The translations under genes and the position numbers were made by a program. The notes under the pieces were generated by a model. That model was not told the origin of the DNA, ran no database searches, and saw only the letters and a list, made by a program, of their open reading frames with translations. From the NCBI RefSeq assembly GCF_022748595.1, contig NZ_JALDSX010000009.1, positions 39,254-103,253 on the forward strand: a DNA stretch of 64,000 nt, read 5' to 3'. Below, piece by piece: positions 33,010-45,190 of this stretch (the stretch's first letter is position 1; every line of letters starts with the position of its first letter). Source of the DNA: Brevibacterium sp. ZH18 (GTDB lineage: Bacteria > Actinomycetota > Actinomycetes > Actinomycetales > Brevibacteriaceae).

Positions 33010-33665
33010 CAGCTGCCCGAATAGATGGTGAAGGAACCGACCGGAATCGACTCGCCGGTGCTCACTTCCCAGCGGCCGTGATCAAAGCGTTCGAAGGCCA
33101 GCAGCTTGTGGTCATCGGATTCATAATCGACGTAGTCGACCCCGCCCTTCTCGTTCAGTCCGGTGGTTCCCTCTGAACGGTAGGAAGCGGTCCCATGTTC
33201 GACGAGGTTGTACTCCGTGCCGTCGATCGTGATGGTCTTGGCCTTCGGCTCGATGTCGAGATCGGGGCGGTCGCGCCATTGGGAGACTTGGAGGTCGGGG
33301 TCATGCTCGACGGTCAGCCACAGGCGGGCGGCGGACTGGTCCGCCTGGAAGAAGTGCTCGGCCCAGTCGTAGCCGCCCTCGGAGATCCGCAGAGTGCCGC
33401 GGACGAAGAACTTCTCATTGCCGAATTCCAGCAGGTCTCCGGCCTTGATCGTCTCGGGGTCGCCGCCAGCGTTCTGTTCGGGGGCGAACGGGTCACGGGG
33501 TGCTGCCGGTGCCGCATCCTCTGCAGACCTTCGACGGCTTGCCGCACGCTTGCGGATGACGATCACTGTGATGAGGATGACGATGATGAACACCAAGACG
33601 GTGATGAGTATGTCGGTCACGGGTGCCTGCTCTGCCTGTTTGTCTGGGGGTGCCGGAACGTTCAA
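33009..33665 (-). CDS. DUF4178 domain protein, membrane-anchored
   Basis: This 218-residue protein has one N-terminal helix (ILITVLVFIIVILITVIVI) and a cytoplasmic beta-rich DUF4178 domain. The domain contains IKAGDLLEFGNEKFFVRGTLRISEGGYDWAEHFFQ, RLWLTVEHDPDLQVSQWRD and TGESIPVGSFTIYSGS. DUF4178 is known only by association with DUF350, SpeE-like and related genes. It is first in the cluster, and the spacing to the upstream GNAT gene (24 bases) leaves open whether that gene is part of the same transcript. Confidence 0.85.
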   Translation of the reverse strand: MNVPAPPDKQAEQAPVTDILITVLVFIIVILITVIVIRKRAASRRRSAEDAAPAAPRDPFAPEQNAGGDPETIKAGDLLEFGNEKFFVRGTLRISEGGYDWAEHFFQADQSAARLWLTVEHDPDLQVSQWRDRPDLDIEPKAKTITIDGTEYNLVEHGTASYRSEGTTGLNEKGGVDYVDYESDDHKLLAFERFDHGRWEVSTGESIPVGSFTIYSGS

Positions 33666-33689
33666 GTGCCATAGTAGTCGCTGAGCATT

Positions 33690-34709
33690 CTATGAGGCCA
33701 AGTCCACCTTCCCCTCGAGGGCCGTCATCGTATCGACTGTGGCGAAGCCGAGATCCCGATTCAGGGCTAGCATCGGAGCGTTGTTCGCGGCCGTATAGGT
33801 TTGGATCCACCTCGCCGAGGCTGCTTCCGGAACTGAGTGCACCTGCCGCATGTTCGCGACCTTAAGTGCTCGTCCGATCCCGCGTCCGCGATAGCCGCGA
33901 TCAACCAGTGTGTCTTCCTGGATGACGATGTCCGGTTCGTGGCGCGAGACCATGATCTCCGTATATCCGACGGGCAGATCGTCGACGTGGGCCAGCGAGC
34001 TGACGAGGATCCACCCCTGCTCGTCCATGCGCTCCTCATGGGTTCGCAGAGCGTTGGCATCGGCATGTTTGAGGTGGCGGGTGAGGTCGCCGAGCGGCAC
34101 GTCTTCGTCCATCTGCTCGCGCAGACCGGCCCAGTCCTCGACGATCTCCTCGGGACAGCCGCCGATCCACGAAGTGATCGCCATGTCAGGACCCAGGTCG
34201 GGCGGGGCTGGGGATGGGGGAGAGGTCGAGTCCTTCTTGTACCGGTTCGCATCGGCGGTGAGGTAGCCCGGCAGATCGAGCAGCAGACGGTCCTCTTGAT
34301 TGCCGACGACCAGACCGCGGGACTCGGCGAAGGCGATGCCCGCAGAACTGTAGGTCTCCGTCTGCACGATCGAGGCCTGACCTGCCAACAGCTCTTCGAC
34401 GGCTCGCGCGATCACGGTGCCGAAGCCTCGGCGTCGGTGATCGGGGAGGACGGTGAGTTCGACGTCGGCGGGTGCATCGGTGACGATGTTCACCTCGGCC
34501 CCGCCGATGGCCTCATCGCCGAGGCTGGCCAGCAGGGCAATGTCGCGCTTGTCCGCTCTGGGGTGTGCGAACTGCGTGAGCGTGGTGTCGGGACTCTGCC
34601 ACCAGGCGGCGGTGCGGTCGGCGGTGCAGCCCTCGCGCATGAGGCCACGCCAGGCCAGGAGCCCGGCTTCGTCGTCGGGTTCGATGCGTCTGATGCTCAG
34701 ATCACCCAT
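33690..34709 (-). CDS. Two-domain GNAT acetyltransferase
   Basis: This 339-residue protein has two tandem GNAT folds. The first acetyl-CoA loop reads LPDHRRRGFGTVIARAVEELL (about residues 90-110). The second reads LVDRGYRGRGIGRALKVANM (about residues 265-290), followed by YTAANNAPMLALNRDLGFATVDT. Such double-GNAT proteins include mycothiol synthase MshD and several unnamed acetyltransferases. The sequence does not look like MshD to me, so the substrate is left open. Whether it belongs to the DUF4178 cluster is uncertain. Confidence 0.87.
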   Translation of the reverse strand: MGDLSIRRIEPDDEAGLLAWRGLMREGCTADRTAAWWQSPDTTLTQFAHPRADKRDIALLASLGDEAIGGAEVNIVTDAPADVELTVLPDHRRRGFGTVIARAVEELLAGQASIVQTETYSSAGIAFAESRGLVVGNQEDRLLLDLPGYLTADANRYKKDSTSPPSPAPPDLGPDMAITSWIGGCPEEIVEDWAGLREQMDEDVPLGDLTRHLKHADANALRTHEERMDEQGWILVSSLAHVDDLPVGYTEIMVSRHEPDIVIQEDTLVDRGYRGRGIGRALKVANMRQVHSVPEAASARWIQTYTAANNAPMLALNRDLGFATVDTMTALEGKVDLAS

Positions 34710-34772
34710 GTCACGAGTCGACCACGGGCTTCCGCAGATTTCAAGGATCCAGCGTCCCGGAAATGTCGGGTT

Positions 34773-35012
34773 TCATCGATCCGGGTTGTCTGGCCTGTGG
34801 TTCGATGCGGTCCCAGGGCCGGCCTCGGCGTCGGGATCGGTCTGCCCCGGTCCAGCCTCGGCGCCCGGATCCACGTCTTCCGGAGGTGGCAGGCGGGAGC
34901 CGATATGGGCACCGGGCTTAGTCATCACCCGGTGAACGAGGAAGGCACCGAAGCTGAACACCGCGAGCATGGCGAAGGTGAGGAAGATGACGGCGCCGAG
35001 ACCCGGTTCCAT
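34773..35012 (-). CDS. Small single-span membrane protein
   Basis: This 79-residue protein has one hydrophobic helix (GAVIFLTFAMLAVFSFGAFLVHRVM) and an acidic Gly/Ala/Asp/Pro tail containing the repeat DPGAEAGPGQTDPDAEAGPG. It begins at the stop codon of the DUF1707 gene (TGATG), with a GTG one codon earlier as alternative. No family is known; coupling to the DUF1707 gene makes it real. Confidence 0.65.
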   Translation of the reverse strand: MEPGLGAVIFLTFAMLAVFSFGAFLVHRVMTKPGAHIGSRLPPPEDVDPGAEAGPGQTDPDAEAGPGTASNHRPDNPDR

Positions 35013-35689
35013 CACTTGGCCATTCGCCGACGATCGAGGAAGTTCGCGAACCGTGCTCGGAACGTACCCATACCCACCGAGCCGCTGACCACGACGAGGG
35101 GTCGCGAACCCTCAGGGATTGCGCCGACCACCGATTTCACGGTGCCCCACGTCTTCGACAGCTGATCGACGTTGACGCCCCAGTCGTCCGGGACGACGAC
35201 GGTCACATTGCCCAGCCCAGCGACGATCTCGACCTGAATCTCGGGCAGGGTGGTCTCTGCTTCGAGGAAGTTGAGTTCGATGTTCGACATCGACGGTTCG
35301 CAGCGGATCGAGTGGGGGACCTGCCATCGGCCACGTCGGTTTTCCGACTCCCATCCGGCCTTGATGACGAGCGGTTGAGCCGAATCCCAGCCTGCGATGG
35401 CGCGATTGCCCACGTGTCTGCGCGAGACCTGGCTGCCGGGTCGGTAACGGTCAGAGGGCAGATTCAGCGTGAGATCAGCGAGCACTTCGTCGAGATCGAC
35501 GGGGACCTTCGCGGCTTGGACCTTCTCCATGCGCTCGTCAAGCTCCTCAACCGTGATCCGCCCATCGCCAGCGGCTTCGCGCAGAACTTCGATTGCCTCG
35601 TCACGCTCTTTGTGGCCGATGCGATAGGTCTTCGCGGGGTCGTTCTCGGCAGGATCGTTGTCAGGGGAATCGAAGGAGGAGTTGCTCAT
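35012..35689 (-). CDS. DUF1707 protein with LiaF-like C-terminal domain
   Basis: This 225-residue protein has an N-terminal DUF1707 (SHOCT-like) domain: YRIGHKERDEAIEVLREAAGDGRITVEELDERMEKVQAAK. A region similar to the C-terminal domain of cell-wall-stress proteins of the LiaF/DUF2154 kind follows (IELNFLEAETTLPEIQVEIVAGLGNVTVVVPDDWGVNV). It lacks an obvious membrane helix and may sense or bind at the membrane surface through the small membrane protein encoded next. It is divergent from dnaX; the 35690-35826 gap holds both promoters. Confidence 0.83.
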   Translation of the reverse strand: MSNSSFDSPDNDPAENDPAKTYRIGHKERDEAIEVLREAAGDGRITVEELDERMEKVQAAKVPVDLDEVLADLTLNLPSDRYRPGSQVSRRHVGNRAIAGWDSAQPLVIKAGWESENRRGRWQVPHSIRCEPSMSNIELNFLEAETTLPEIQVEIVAGLGNVTVVVPDDWGVNVDQLSKTWGTVKSVVGAIPEGSRPLVVVSGSVGMGTFRARFANFLDRRRMAK

Positions 35690-35826
35690 AGCCTCTATGG
35701 TGCCCGATTCACGCTGTCGCTCACAACGGACTGCAGCGTGCAGGGGGCAGCGTTGGGCGCAAGCTCACGATGGCGACGAGGAGCGGGTGCGTGTGTCGTG
35801 TCAGCCGTTGGCATTAGGCTAAGCAT

Positions 35827-38800
35827 GTGTCCACCGCACTGTACAGAAGATACCGCCCAGAGACCTTCGACGAGGTCATCGGTCAAGAGCATGTGACCGA
35901 TCCGCTGAAGGCTGCCATCGAGCGTGGCCGCATCAACCATGCCTACTTGTTCTCCGGCCCTCGAGGCTGTGGCAAGACCACCTCGGCCAGGATCTTGGCG
36001 CGCTGTCTCAACTGCGAGAAGGGCCCGACTCCTGTGCCCTGCGGTGAGTGCCCGAGCTGTCAGGATCTGGCCAACGGCGGACCCGGCTCGCTCGATGTCG
36101 TTGAGATCGACGCTGCCAGCCACAATGGTGTCGACGATGCTCGTGACCTGCGTGAACGTGCGATCTATGCGCCGGCGCGCGACCGCTACAAGGTGTTCAT
36201 CCTCGATGAGGCCCATATGGTCACGTCGCAAGGATTCAACGCGCTGCTCAAGATCGTCGAGGAGCCGCCGCCGCACATCAAGTTCATCTTTGCGACGACC
36301 GAGCCAGAAAAGGTCATCGGCACGATTCGGTCCCGCACCCACCATTACCCGTTCCGACTGGTTCCGCCCGAGGCTCTGGGCAACTACCTGGAAGAGCTCT
36401 GCGGCCGTGAGGATGTGCAGGTCGCCAAGGGTGTGCTGCCGCTCGTCGTACGAGCCGGCGGAGGTTCGGTGCGTGACACCCTGTCTGTCCTTGACCAGCT
36501 CATCGCCGGCTCCGGGCCGGACGGAGTCGACTACCAGAGGGCCATTGCGCTTCTCGGCTACACTCCTGACTCGCTGCTCAGCGACATCGTCGACGCATTC
36601 TCCGCCGGTGACGGCGGCGGCGTGTACCGTGCCGTCGAGCGGGTCATCGAGTCCGGTCAGGATCCGCGCCGGTTCGTCGAGGATCTGCTCGAACGAATGC
36701 GTGACCTCATCGTCATCAATGCTGCCCCCGAGTCGGCCCATGCTTTCCTGCCTGAGGTTCCCCCTGACCGTCTGGAGCGACTGACCTTGCAGGCCAGCGG
36801 CTTCGGACAGGGTGAGCTCTCGCGTGCCGCCGATCTCCTCAACCACGGCCTGACCGAGATGTCGGGCGCAACCTCGCCGAGGCTGCAGCTCGAACTCATC
36901 TGCGCGCGCATCCTGCTCCCAGGCTCCGGACGCAGCCGTGACGCTGTGCTCAGTCGCGTGGAGCGCATGGAACGCCGGATCGGCATGTCGGCTTCGGGTA
37001 CGGGCGCGAACATTCCGCCTGCCCCGCAGGGATCTGCGCAGACATCTCAGCCGGCGGAGGCTCCTCAGCCTTCACAGTCGTCTCCTCAGTCTGCACAGTC
37101 GGGGCAGCAAGCACAGCCCGGGCAGAGTGCTGCTGCGGGAGCGCAGCCTTCTGGGCCCACGCAGTCATCGGCTTCTGCCCGATCCTTGCGGGGTGCGGCC
37201 GGGGGAGCGGTTCATGACGACTTCGACGAGTTGGCCGATCTGGCTCTCGCCGCGGAGTCGATGCTCAATGAGCCCGCTCCGAGTGAGCCTGCACCGCGTG
37301 AGTCCGCTCCGAGTCAGACCGCTCAGCCCGAATCCGCTCAGCCAGAATCAGCTCAGAGCGAATCGGCTCAGCGAGAGCCTGCCCGGCAGGAGCCTGCCCA
37401 GCGCGAATCGGCTCGGCAGGAATCCGCAGCTGTTGGATCCGCCCCCGTGGCCGGTTCCGACGCCAGCGTTGCGGCGCCCAACATCAACAGGGATGACTCG
37501 TTCCAAGCGAATTCCTCCACGGAGTCGGGCGGTGCGGCAGATAATCTCGGTGCAGGCCGGGCCTCTGCCGGTGGCACTGCCGCGGACGACGGTTCTGCCT
37601 CTGCCGGCGGCGCAGCCTCGGACCACGGCGCAGCCTCCGACTACGCGCCTGCGGGTGAGTCCGCAACGAGTGACGCTGGTGCTGGTGCTGGCGCCATCGG
37701 CGGCGAGATCGAGGCGATTCGTCGTGCCTGGCCCAGCATCCTTGCCGCCGTCGAGAAACGCAGTCGCCTGACGAGGGCGATCATTGCCGCGAACGCGATC
37801 CCGCAGTCGTTCTCCGACGGAGTCGTCTACCTCGGTTTCAACAACGCCGGGTCGGTTCATGGGTTCCAACAGAGAGACCATGCGGCCAAGTTGGCCATGG
37901 CGATCAATGATGTCCTCGGCATTCAGGCACGCATCGATATCGGCGATGTCGGTCGTATCGCCGGCGGTTCGGCCCAGAGCGGTTCCGGTCAAGGTGGTTC
38001 CGGCCAGGACACTTCGGGCCAGGGCGGTTTCGGCCGGGATTCGGGTGGCAAAGGGGCATCTGCCCCGGTGCTGAATGGCTCGACAGGCAACCACGGTCCT
38101 GCAGTGAATCAGCGACGTCCCAGTCCACAGGAAGTCGCAGCAGTCGTCGGCACGCGAGAAGTCGACAAACCACAGGTCGATCATGAGAAGTTCTGGGAGA
38201 CGAATGACTCTCCGCGGGGCCCATGGTCGTCCGACGACGAGGAGGGAGACCCGTCGGCGGAATCCAATGATCCGTCGCCGGTCACTCAATCTCAGAAGAA
38301 CGAAGATCACTCGTCGACGGCCAACAGCGATTCGCAGGTGGGCGCCGCCGAATCGATCGAGCAGTCAACCAACGCAGCTTCCGATGCCGCTTCCGATACC
38401 AATGCTGGTTCCGCTTCCGATGTCGACACCGGTATCGAGGCCGAGGCCACCGAGCCTGTTGTGGAATCTTCTGAGTCCGAACTGCCGTCTTCGGGCTCAA
38501 CGCCAGCTGATGTCGAGACAATTGATTCAGCGGCAACCGACTCAGGGCCAGCTGACTCCGCGTCTGCGGATCCAGCCTCCGAGGCCGAATCGGGCGAAGC
38601 TGAAAAGATCGCAAGGTCATCAGACGGTCGCGATGGGAATGACAGGCAGACGTCATCAAACGATTCCGGCAACCTCCATGCAGCTGCCGACGATTCGGCA
38701 GTTCGTGCGGACAGCCCCACCGGGGAGACACGACCTACGGCCGACTCCGACATCGTCGTGCCCGATCTTTCGGATGACGACTTCTTCGGGGACCCGACGG

Positions 38801-39471
38801 AACAGGACACGTCGGCTGACCCTGGCAATCAGCCTGAGGTCGAGCCCGCTGCGGATGCACCGATGGAGTATGCCCAACCTCGGTGGGAAGAGCCGACGTG
38901 GCACGACGGACCACAAGCGGGTGCGTCTGCCGGGTCGGTCAGCAGCTCGACGGATGCGGTCGGCGATTCGACCAGCGCCGGCAGCGGCGCAGTGGAAGTC
39001 GGTGCTCTGGTGGTTCCGCCGCCCGAAGACGACGATCTCGACTTCCTCGGTGCTTATGCTGATCCTGATGTCGACTTCGCTGCAGGCGGGGAGGATTCTG
39101 CGCAGTCCCCGGCGCCTGCGCCCGTGCAGACCTCTGGGTTCCAGCGTGAGCAGGGCAGCGGATCGGCGAAGCCATTCAAGTCTCGTTTCGCCGCGATCGC
39201 ACAGAGGCACGGAGTCGAGGCCTCGGAGTCTTCTCCTGCTCAGCCGCCCGGAAGCGGGTACCCCGCAAACGGCAACGGCGCGTATGCCGAACCCGGCGGA
39301 TTCGGCGGAAATGGGCCGGCTAACGACAACGGCCAGCCTCAGAATTTCGGCGCAGATGAGGACGAGTATGATCCGGAGACGGACCTCGACGTCTCGGATG
39401 CCCCGCAGATAGGAGTGGCCGTGATCGCACGAGTCCTCGGCGGCGAGATCATCGATGAAAGAGACGTATGA
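35827..39471 (+). CDS. dnaX: DNA polymerase III subunits gamma/tau, with very long low-complexity linker
   Basis: This clamp-loader ATPase has 1214 residues. The N-terminal AAA+ domain shows [12 protein letters not shown], the zinc cysteines in [19 protein letters not shown], and ILDEAHM. The collar domain ends near residue 385. A tau-type domain ([36 protein letters not shown] to IQARIDI, about residues 625-715) may bind polymerase. Between and after these lie two disordered blocks (about 235 and 470 residues) rich in Ala, Ser, Gln, Glu and Pro, with [17 protein letters not shown] repeats. It ends [19 protein letters not shown]. The GTG start follows TAGGCT by 6 bases, suggesting a leaderless transcript. 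recR overlaps the end by 4 bases. Confidence 0.95.
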   Translation: MSTALYRRYRPETFDEVIGQEHVTDPLKAAIERGRINHAYLFSGPRGCGKTTSARILARCLNCEKGPTPVPCGECPSCQDLANGGPGSLDVVEIDAASHNGVDDARDLRERAIYAPARDRYKVFILDEAHMVTSQGFNALLKIVEEPPPHIKFIFATTEPEKVIGTIRSRTHHYPFRLVPPEALGNYLEELCGREDVQVAKGVLPLVVRAGGGSVRDTLSVLDQLIAGSGPDGVDYQRAIALLGYTPDSLLSDIVDAFSAGDGGGVYRAVERVIESGQDPRRFVEDLLERMRDLIVINAAPESAHAFLPEVPPDRLERLTLQASGFGQGELSRAADLLNHGLTEMSGATSPRLQLELICARILLPGSGRSRDAVLSRVERMERRIGMSASGTGANIPPAPQGSAQTSQPAEAPQPSQSSPQSAQSGQQAQPGQSAAAGAQPSGPTQSSASARSLRGAAGGAVHDDFDELADLALAAESMLNEPAPSEPAPRESAPSQTAQPESAQPESAQSESAQREPARQEPAQRESARQESAAVGSAPVAGSDASVAAPNINRDDSFQANSSTESGGAADNLGAGRASAGGTAADDGSASAGGAASDHGAASDYAPAGESATSDAGAGAGAIGGEIEAIRRAWPSILAAVEKRSRLTRAIIAANAIPQSFSDGVVYLGFNNAGSVHGFQQRDHAAKLAMAINDVLGIQARIDIGDVGRIAGGSAQSGSGQGGSGQDTSGQGGFGRDSGGKGASAPVLNGSTGNHGPAVNQRRPSPQEVAAVVGTREVDKPQVDHEKFWETNDSPRGPWSSDDEEGDPSAESNDPSPVTQSQKNEDHSSTANSDSQVGAAESIEQSTNAASDAASDTNAGSASDVDTGIEAEATEPVVESSESELPSSGSTPADVETIDSAATDSGPADSASADPASEAESGEAEKIARSSDGRDGNDRQTSSNDSGNLHAAADDSAVRADSPTGETRPTADSDIVVPDLSDDDFFGDPTEQDTSADPGNQPEVEPAADAPMEYAQPRWEEPTWHDGPQAGASAGSVSSSTDAVGDSTSAGSGAVEVGALVVPPPEDDDLDFLGAYADPDVDFAAGGEDSAQSPAPAPVQTSGFQREQGSGSAKPFKSRFAAIAQRHGVEASESSPAQPPGSGYPANGNGAYAEPGGFGGNGPANDNGQPQNFGADEDEYDPETDLDVSDAPQIGVAVIARVLGGEIIDERDV

Positions 39472-40073
39472 GCGCGGTATATGAAGGTGCCCTCCAGGAC
39501 TTGGTCGAAGAGTTCGGCAAGCTGCCGGGGATCGGCCCGAAGTCCGCTCAGCGGCTGGCGTTTCACATACTCCAGTCGGACTCTGCCGATGTGAATGATC
39601 TGGCGCAGGCATTGACCGAAGTGAAGAAGCGCGTGCGCTTCTGCGATATCTGCGGAAACGTCTCCGAAGAGTCCGAATGCACTGTCTGCCAAGACCCGCG
39701 CCGTGACCGTTCGATGATCTGCGTGGTGGAAGAGCCGAAGGACGTCGTCGCCATCGAGCGGACACGCGAGTACCGCGGTCTCTACCACGTCCTCGGCGGT
39801 GCGATCGATCCGATGGCCGGAGTCGGTCCTGACAATCTGCGGATCAAAGAGCTGATGCCGCGGCTGCAGGACAGTGCGGTCAAGGAGTGCGTCATCGCCA
39901 CAGACCCCAACCTTGAGGGTGAGGCGACGGCGACGTATCTGGTCCGGTTGCTCAATTCCCTGGGCGTCACGGTCACCAGGCTGGCGTCTGGCCTGCCCGT
40001 CGGCGGCGACCTCGAATACGCAGATGAGGTCACTCTCGGCCGCGCGTTCTCCGGCCGCCGCGAAATGGACTGA
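39468..40073 (+). CDS. recR: Recombination mediator RecR
   Basis: This 201-residue recombination protein loads RecA at gaps with RecO. It has the N-terminal helix-hairpin-helix ([24 protein letters not shown]), the C4 zinc finger ([17 protein letters not shown], about residues 57-73) and the Toprim domain ([33 protein letters not shown]). It is complete at the normal length of about 200 residues. It overlaps dnaX by 4 bases, the common dnaX-recR arrangement. Confidence 0.97.
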   Translation: MSAVYEGALQDLVEEFGKLPGIGPKSAQRLAFHILQSDSADVNDLAQALTEVKKRVRFCDICGNVSEESECTVCQDPRRDRSMICVVEEPKDVVAIERTREYRGLYHVLGGAIDPMAGVGPDNLRIKELMPRLQDSAVKECVIATDPNLEGEATATYLVRLLNSLGVTVTRLASGLPVGGDLEYADEVTLGRAFSGRREMD

Positions 40074-40223
40074 CCCGGCTCGTTCCTCCTGCAGCTCGTC
40101 CCTGCTGCAGCTTGCAGCGGCTTCGTTCACTCCTGCAGCGCGCAGCAGCTTGGTTCACTCCGGGGCGCCCCGAGCGCTCACTCGTCGACATCATCAGCGT
40201 GGCAGAAATGTTCTTCGGCGCCC

Positions 40224-40287
40224 TTGACAGCATATCGATTATCGTGAAGTATGTTGTTTATCGATATATCGAGTATCGATATATAAT
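40224..40287 (+). promoter_or_regulatory. AT-rich promoter/operator region with ATCGATA repeats
   Basis: A sharply AT-rich island contains TTGACA (40224-40229), the palindrome-like ATATCGAT, two copies of TATCGATATAT (40259-40269 and 40274-40284) and a perfect TATAAT (40282-40287). Repeated ATCGAT cores suggest tandem operator sites, plausibly for the small HTH protein encoded at the end of this operon. Confidence 0.6.
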
Positions 40288-40342
40288 TTTTAGGCAACGG
40301 CGAATCTCAAAACGATCGAACTGGTGCAAGCACCGGAATCGG

Positions 40343-41071
40343 GTGAGGTCGCTGACGAAGAAAGGCTTCACCCTGACACAGGGAAACGAACCGCGTGACC
40401 GCAACGCCAAAGTGGTTGACAGTCCTGACGACACTGTCCCCGGCAGCCGCAAAGGTGGCGCAGATCTCAGCGGCGACGACGTGAAACGCAGGCTCTTCGG
40501 CACCGGATATGAGTTGTGGGTCGGCCTGGCGATCGGCTTCTACGTCATCTACGCAGTGACCGAGCTGATCACCGACCTGGTGCACTCCGAGATCAAGCTT
40601 TCGTTGGTATTCGAATCAGACTCCGTGGCATCACTCGATTTTCCGGGGGCTGCGGCAGCACTGAGTGGTTCGACCGAGATCTGGGTCTCGACGTCAGCTC
40701 TGGCCGCGAGCACCATCGTCTTTCTGCTCATCGCGAAGATCGCTGTCATCGTCACCCTCCTCGGAGCCTCAATCGCCATCGTCCCCGTTATCAGGGGTAT
40801 TGCAGCCGGCACCCCGTTCACTGCACGTTCGAACAAGGCACTGGCAGTTCTCGAGTGGATCGTCGCCGGAGGTTTCGCTGTCTACGTAGTGGCCATTGTG
40901 CTCGGCAGCAATCTGGCTTCCCGGGACCTCGGGATCGCGAACGATGCCGGTCCCAGCATCACGACGATGCAGGCGTTCGTCGTACTCGGCATCGTCGGCG
41001 GAATCGAGCTGATGCGCCGGTGCTTCAACTCCGGTCGTGCGGTGCAGGAAGAACTCGAAGGGCTCGTCTGA
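40343..41071 (+). CDS. DUF2975-like membrane protein
   Basis: This protein of about 242 residues has a polar N-terminus and four membrane segments (about residues 55-80, 112-137, 170-190 and 207-225). The loop RGIAAGTPFTARSNKALAVLEWIVAG is the hallmark of DUF2975 proteins (G.PF...N...L...). The gene pairs with a small HTH regulator overlapping at TGATG, the usual DUF2975-YozG arrangement. The start is uncertain: GTG at 40343 is the first in-frame start after the predicted transcription start, but its ribosome site is weak. The role is unknown; such pairs are suspected in membrane-stress sensing. Confidence 0.72.
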   Translation: MRSLTKKGFTLTQGNEPRDRNAKVVDSPDDTVPGSRKGGADLSGDDVKRRLFGTGYELWVGLAIGFYVIYAVTELITDLVHSEIKLSLVFESDSVASLDFPGAAAALSGSTEIWVSTSALAASTIVFLLIAKIAVIVTLLGASIAIVPVIRGIAAGTPFTARSNKALAVLEWIVAGGFAVYVVAIVLGSNLASRDLGIANDAGPSITTMQAFVVLGIVGGIELMRRCFNSGRAVQEELEGLV

Positions 41072-41304
41072 TGGTTGAGGAATTCGAATCGCTGCAGGTC
41101 GTGTGCCATTTGGACTCGCTGCTGACCCAGCGGAATCTGAGCCTGACGGAGCTGTCGAAGCTCGTCGACATCTCCCTGGCCAATCTGTCAGTGCTCAAGA
41201 ACAACAGGGCCAAAGCCATCAGATACTCCACTTTCATCGCGTTGTGCAGCGCGCTCGACTGTCAGCCGGGAGACCTGTTCACTGTCGATGCCAAGCAGGT
41301 CTGA
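41071..41304 (+). CDS. Small XRE-family HTH regulator (YozG-like)
   Basis: This 77-residue protein is a single helix-turn-helix of the Cro/C1 type: VCHLDSLLTQRNLSLTELSKLVDISLANLSVLKNNRAKAIRYSTFIALCSALDCQPGDLF. It begins at the stop codon of the DUF2975 gene. YozG-like regulators next to DUF2975 proteins probably repress or activate their own operon. The ATCGATA repeats upstream are the obvious candidate sites. Confidence 0.9.
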   Translation: MVEEFESLQVVCHLDSLLTQRNLSLTELSKLVDISLANLSVLKNNRAKAIRYSTFIALCSALDCQPGDLFTVDAKQV

Positions 41305-41561
41305 GCGCCTTTCTGAACGAGCGTGCCGACCCTGCCGGATCCCTTTAAGGACGGTGCATCGGCGCCTGACCAGGAATTCCGTTCGAGTGTCTGAATGACG
41401 GGCGAAGGTGAAGTGAAAGTGTCGACCTCATACAATGGACGAGGTGCCGGAGAGCCGACACGGCTGAAATCGAGATCGATGCAAGCACGAAGAACTCCAT
41501 GGTTGGAACCTGGAATCGATCGTCCGGCACGGAACTTATCAGCGATAAGGAAGAGACTGCA

Positions 41562-43936
<2,375 letters not shown>

Positions 43937-43966
43937 GCCAGAACCTCACCGCCACGGATCAATGCC

Positions 43967-44008
43967 GCGGCCGAAAATGACGTCCCCAGCGACGACATTT
44001 TCGGCCGC
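43967..44008 (+). terminator. Hairpin terminator after asd
   Basis: A perfect 13-bp stem GCGGCCGAAAATG/CATTTTCGGCCGC encloses a 16-base loop that can form an inner CGTC/GACG pairing. It lies 31 bases past the asd stop. Confidence 0.85.
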
Positions 44009-44051
44009 AGCGTTGTTTGAGGGTGCGACCTAAACATAAACACGTCGCTAT

Positions 44052-44067
44052 ATATAAATATTTATAT
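44052..44067 (+). promoter_or_regulatory. 16-bp AT palindrome, candidate metal-regulator operator
   Basis: ATATAAATATTTATAT is a perfect palindrome 78 bases before the metal-binding protein gene, in a small AT-rich island. Position suggests an operator for a Zur- or MntR-like repressor, but it does not match a consensus I know. Confidence 0.5.
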
Positions 44068-44144
44068 TAGTGGTCGGTTCGGGAGCTGAGTAGTGTGATC
44101 GTCGTTGACACATCGATCACCGCTTACGCTCTGAAAGGCCCACA

Positions 44145-45188
44145 ATGCGTTCTTCCCTCCTCGGCTTCGCGTCCGGCGCAGCTGTTCTCACCACGCTCAT
44201 CGCTCTCAGCGGCTGTGGGGGAGCGGCCTCGGGATCCTCGACGCTCTCGGTCGTGACCTCGACGAACGTGTACGAGGACATCGTGTCCCAAGTCGCCGGC
44301 GACTTTGCCGATGTCAGCGCGGTCATCGATGATCCCAATCAGGATCCGCACTCCTACGAGGCCACCACCCAGGATCGGCTGAAGCTGTCAAAGGCCGATC
44401 TCGTCGTGGAAAACGGCGGCGGCTACGACTCGTTCATGACGACGATGCTCGAAGCCTCCGGTGCTGATGTCGAGACCATCGACACCGTCTCGATCTCAGG
44501 GCTGCCCGGCTCGGAGGGGGCAGGCAACGAGCCGCACGACCACGGCGACGAAGAGGCTCATGGCGGAGGCCATACCCATGAAGCAGAGGCCGAGGGACAT
44601 GACCACGAGGGACATGACCACGAGGGACACGACCACGAGGGACACGACCACGGCGAGTTCAACGAGCACCTGTGGTATTCGGTCCCCACGATGACGAAGC
44701 TCGTCGACGAAGTGGCGAAGCACCTCGGCGAGGCGGAACCTGATCACAAGGACGATTTCACGGCGAATGCCGCCGAGTACAAGAAGTCCCTCGACGATCT
44801 GCAGTCGCGGATCGATGAGGTGAAGAAGGCACACGGTGGTGAGAAAGTCGCTGCCACGGAACCCGTTCCGCTGTGGCTGTTCGACGACATGGGGCTGAAG
44901 AACATCACCTCGGACGAATTCCTCGCCGCCGTGGAAGAGGGCAACGATGTGCCTCCGCTGGTGCTGAAGAAGGCCAAGGAGCAGATCTCGTCAGGCGAGG
45001 CAGCCCTGCTTGGGTACAATACTCAAGCGGCAGGTCCCCAGGCGGAGCAGCTGAAATCCACGGCCGACGAGTCCGATGTTCCGGTCGTCGACCTCGGCGA
45101 AACCATGCCAGCCGATGCGCATTACGCGGATTGGATGGGCAGCTACATCACCGACATCTCCACTGCGCTCGAAGGACACGAACACTGA
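44145..45188 (+). CDS. Zn/Mn-type metal-binding lipoprotein of an ABC importer
   Basis: This 347-residue cluster A-I binding protein has lipobox LSGC (Cys24). First-lobe ligand motifs DPHSYEAT and GGYDSF are followed by a His/Asp/Glu-rich loop (about residues 125-170) with repeated GHDHE units. HLWYSVPTM and the Asp-containing VVDLGETMP lie near the end. The His-rich loop is typical of zinc uptake proteins (ZnuA), while manganese proteins usually lack it, so zinc is the better guess. It is first of three genes; the ATPase starts 2 bases after its stop. Confidence 0.92.
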   Translation: MRSSLLGFASGAAVLTTLIALSGCGGAASGSSTLSVVTSTNVYEDIVSQVAGDFADVSAVIDDPNQDPHSYEATTQDRLKLSKADLVVENGGGYDSFMTTMLEASGADVETIDTVSISGLPGSEGAGNEPHDHGDEEAHGGGHTHEAEAEGHDHEGHDHEGHDHEGHDHGEFNEHLWYSVPTMTKLVDEVAKHLGEAEPDHKDDFTANAAEYKKSLDDLQSRIDEVKKAHGGEKVAATEPVPLWLFDDMGLKNITSDEFLAAVEEGNDVPPLVLKKAKEQISSGEAALLGYNTQAAGPQAEQLKSTADESDVPVVDLGETMPADAHYADWMGSYITDISTALEGHEH

Positions 45189-45190
45189 GA

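Noticed and set aside
44580..44660. GACCACGAGGGACA direct repeats as a regulatory array
   Set aside because: They encode the His/Asp/Glu-rich metal loop of the binding protein.
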